Assembly: GCF_018127805.1 (NCBI RefSeq) | Contig: NZ_CP072334.1 | Location: 2,272,001 to 2,336,000, forward strand | From: Prevotella sp. oral taxon 475 | GTDB taxonomy: Bacteria; Bacteroidota; Bacteroidia; Bacteroidales; Bacteroidaceae | DNA length: 64,000 bases | Direction of reading: 5' to 3' | In this document: in pieces, positions 63,963-64,000 of the stretch | Position numbering within the stretch: the first letter of the stretch is position 1 | Layout of the letters: each line of letters begins with the position of its first letter | Position numbers and translations under genes: made by a program | Notes under the pieces: generated by a model | Told to the model about the DNA's origin: nothing | What the model saw: the letters and a program-made list of their open reading frames with translations, nothing else | Database searches by the model: none

Positions 63963-64000
63963 CTCACATAAAGAGTTCTTTGCAAGCAAAACAAAGCAGA

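Overview
The window is a chromosomal segment of a Bacteroidota bacterium of order Bacteroidales, most like Prevotella and relatives. This rests on SusC/SusD, FecR and ECF-sigma proteins, fimbrillin and BspA-like surface proteins, DUF3467, DUF6175 and DUF6261 families, an IntDOT-like integrase, and promoters of the TTG-N19/20-TAnnTTTG type in front of several genes. The species cannot be fixed from the sequence alone.

Layout: 1-3.4 kb holds the end of recX, an enlarged comF-like gene, gdhA and an rlpA-like gene. 3.8-5.8 kb is a surface-protein locus on the minus strand (BspA-like LRR protein plus an acidic mini-protein) behind a leader with 36 TG/AC units. 6.0-25.0 kb is the str-S10-spc-alpha block on the minus strand, read rpsL to rplQ, including fusA, secY, map, infA, rpmJ and rpoA, and closed by a strong terminator. 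25.6-29.5 kb is a plus-strand operon of four secreted proteins (one DUF6175). 29.6-34.8 kb carries a GT14-like glycosyltransferase, a flippase, DUF3467, YitT and DUF6261 genes, with two large cruciform-forming octamer-repeat blocks around yitT. 35-37.6 kb is a second surface locus (fimbrillin lipoprotein plus acidic mini-protein) with a related leader holding 24 TG/AC units and a 41-bp tandem repeat behind it. 37.7-42.2 kb is nrfH-nrfA-resB-ccsA for nitrite reduction to ammonium; resB has an in-frame TAG at codon 26.

42.4-43.4 kb is an intact IS982-family element sitting at the end of an eight-gene operon (43.4-55.4 kb): ECF sigma, FecR, SusC, SusD, a metallopeptidase-like lipoprotein, a subtilisin homologue without its catalytic residues, a double-lobed retropepsin-like protein with a PDZ-like end, and a degenerate retropepsin-like protein fused to thioredoxin. 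It looks like a sigma/anti-sigma controlled outer-membrane uptake system whose protease-like parts have mostly lost their active sites. It is the best candidate here for an undescribed system.

55.4-64 kb is mobile DNA: isolated IS982 ends, a truncated IS982 copy apparently interrupted by a mobilizable element (IntDOT-like integrase with Ser in place of the first catalytic Arg, a DNA-binding protein, a primase/helicase-like ATPase, a MobV relaxase with a candidate oriT), and then an AT-rich C10 (streptopain-like) cysteine protease lipoprotein gene with a partner lipoprotein, possibly cargo. The right end of this element is not visible. No rRNA, tRNA or CRISPR array was recognised.
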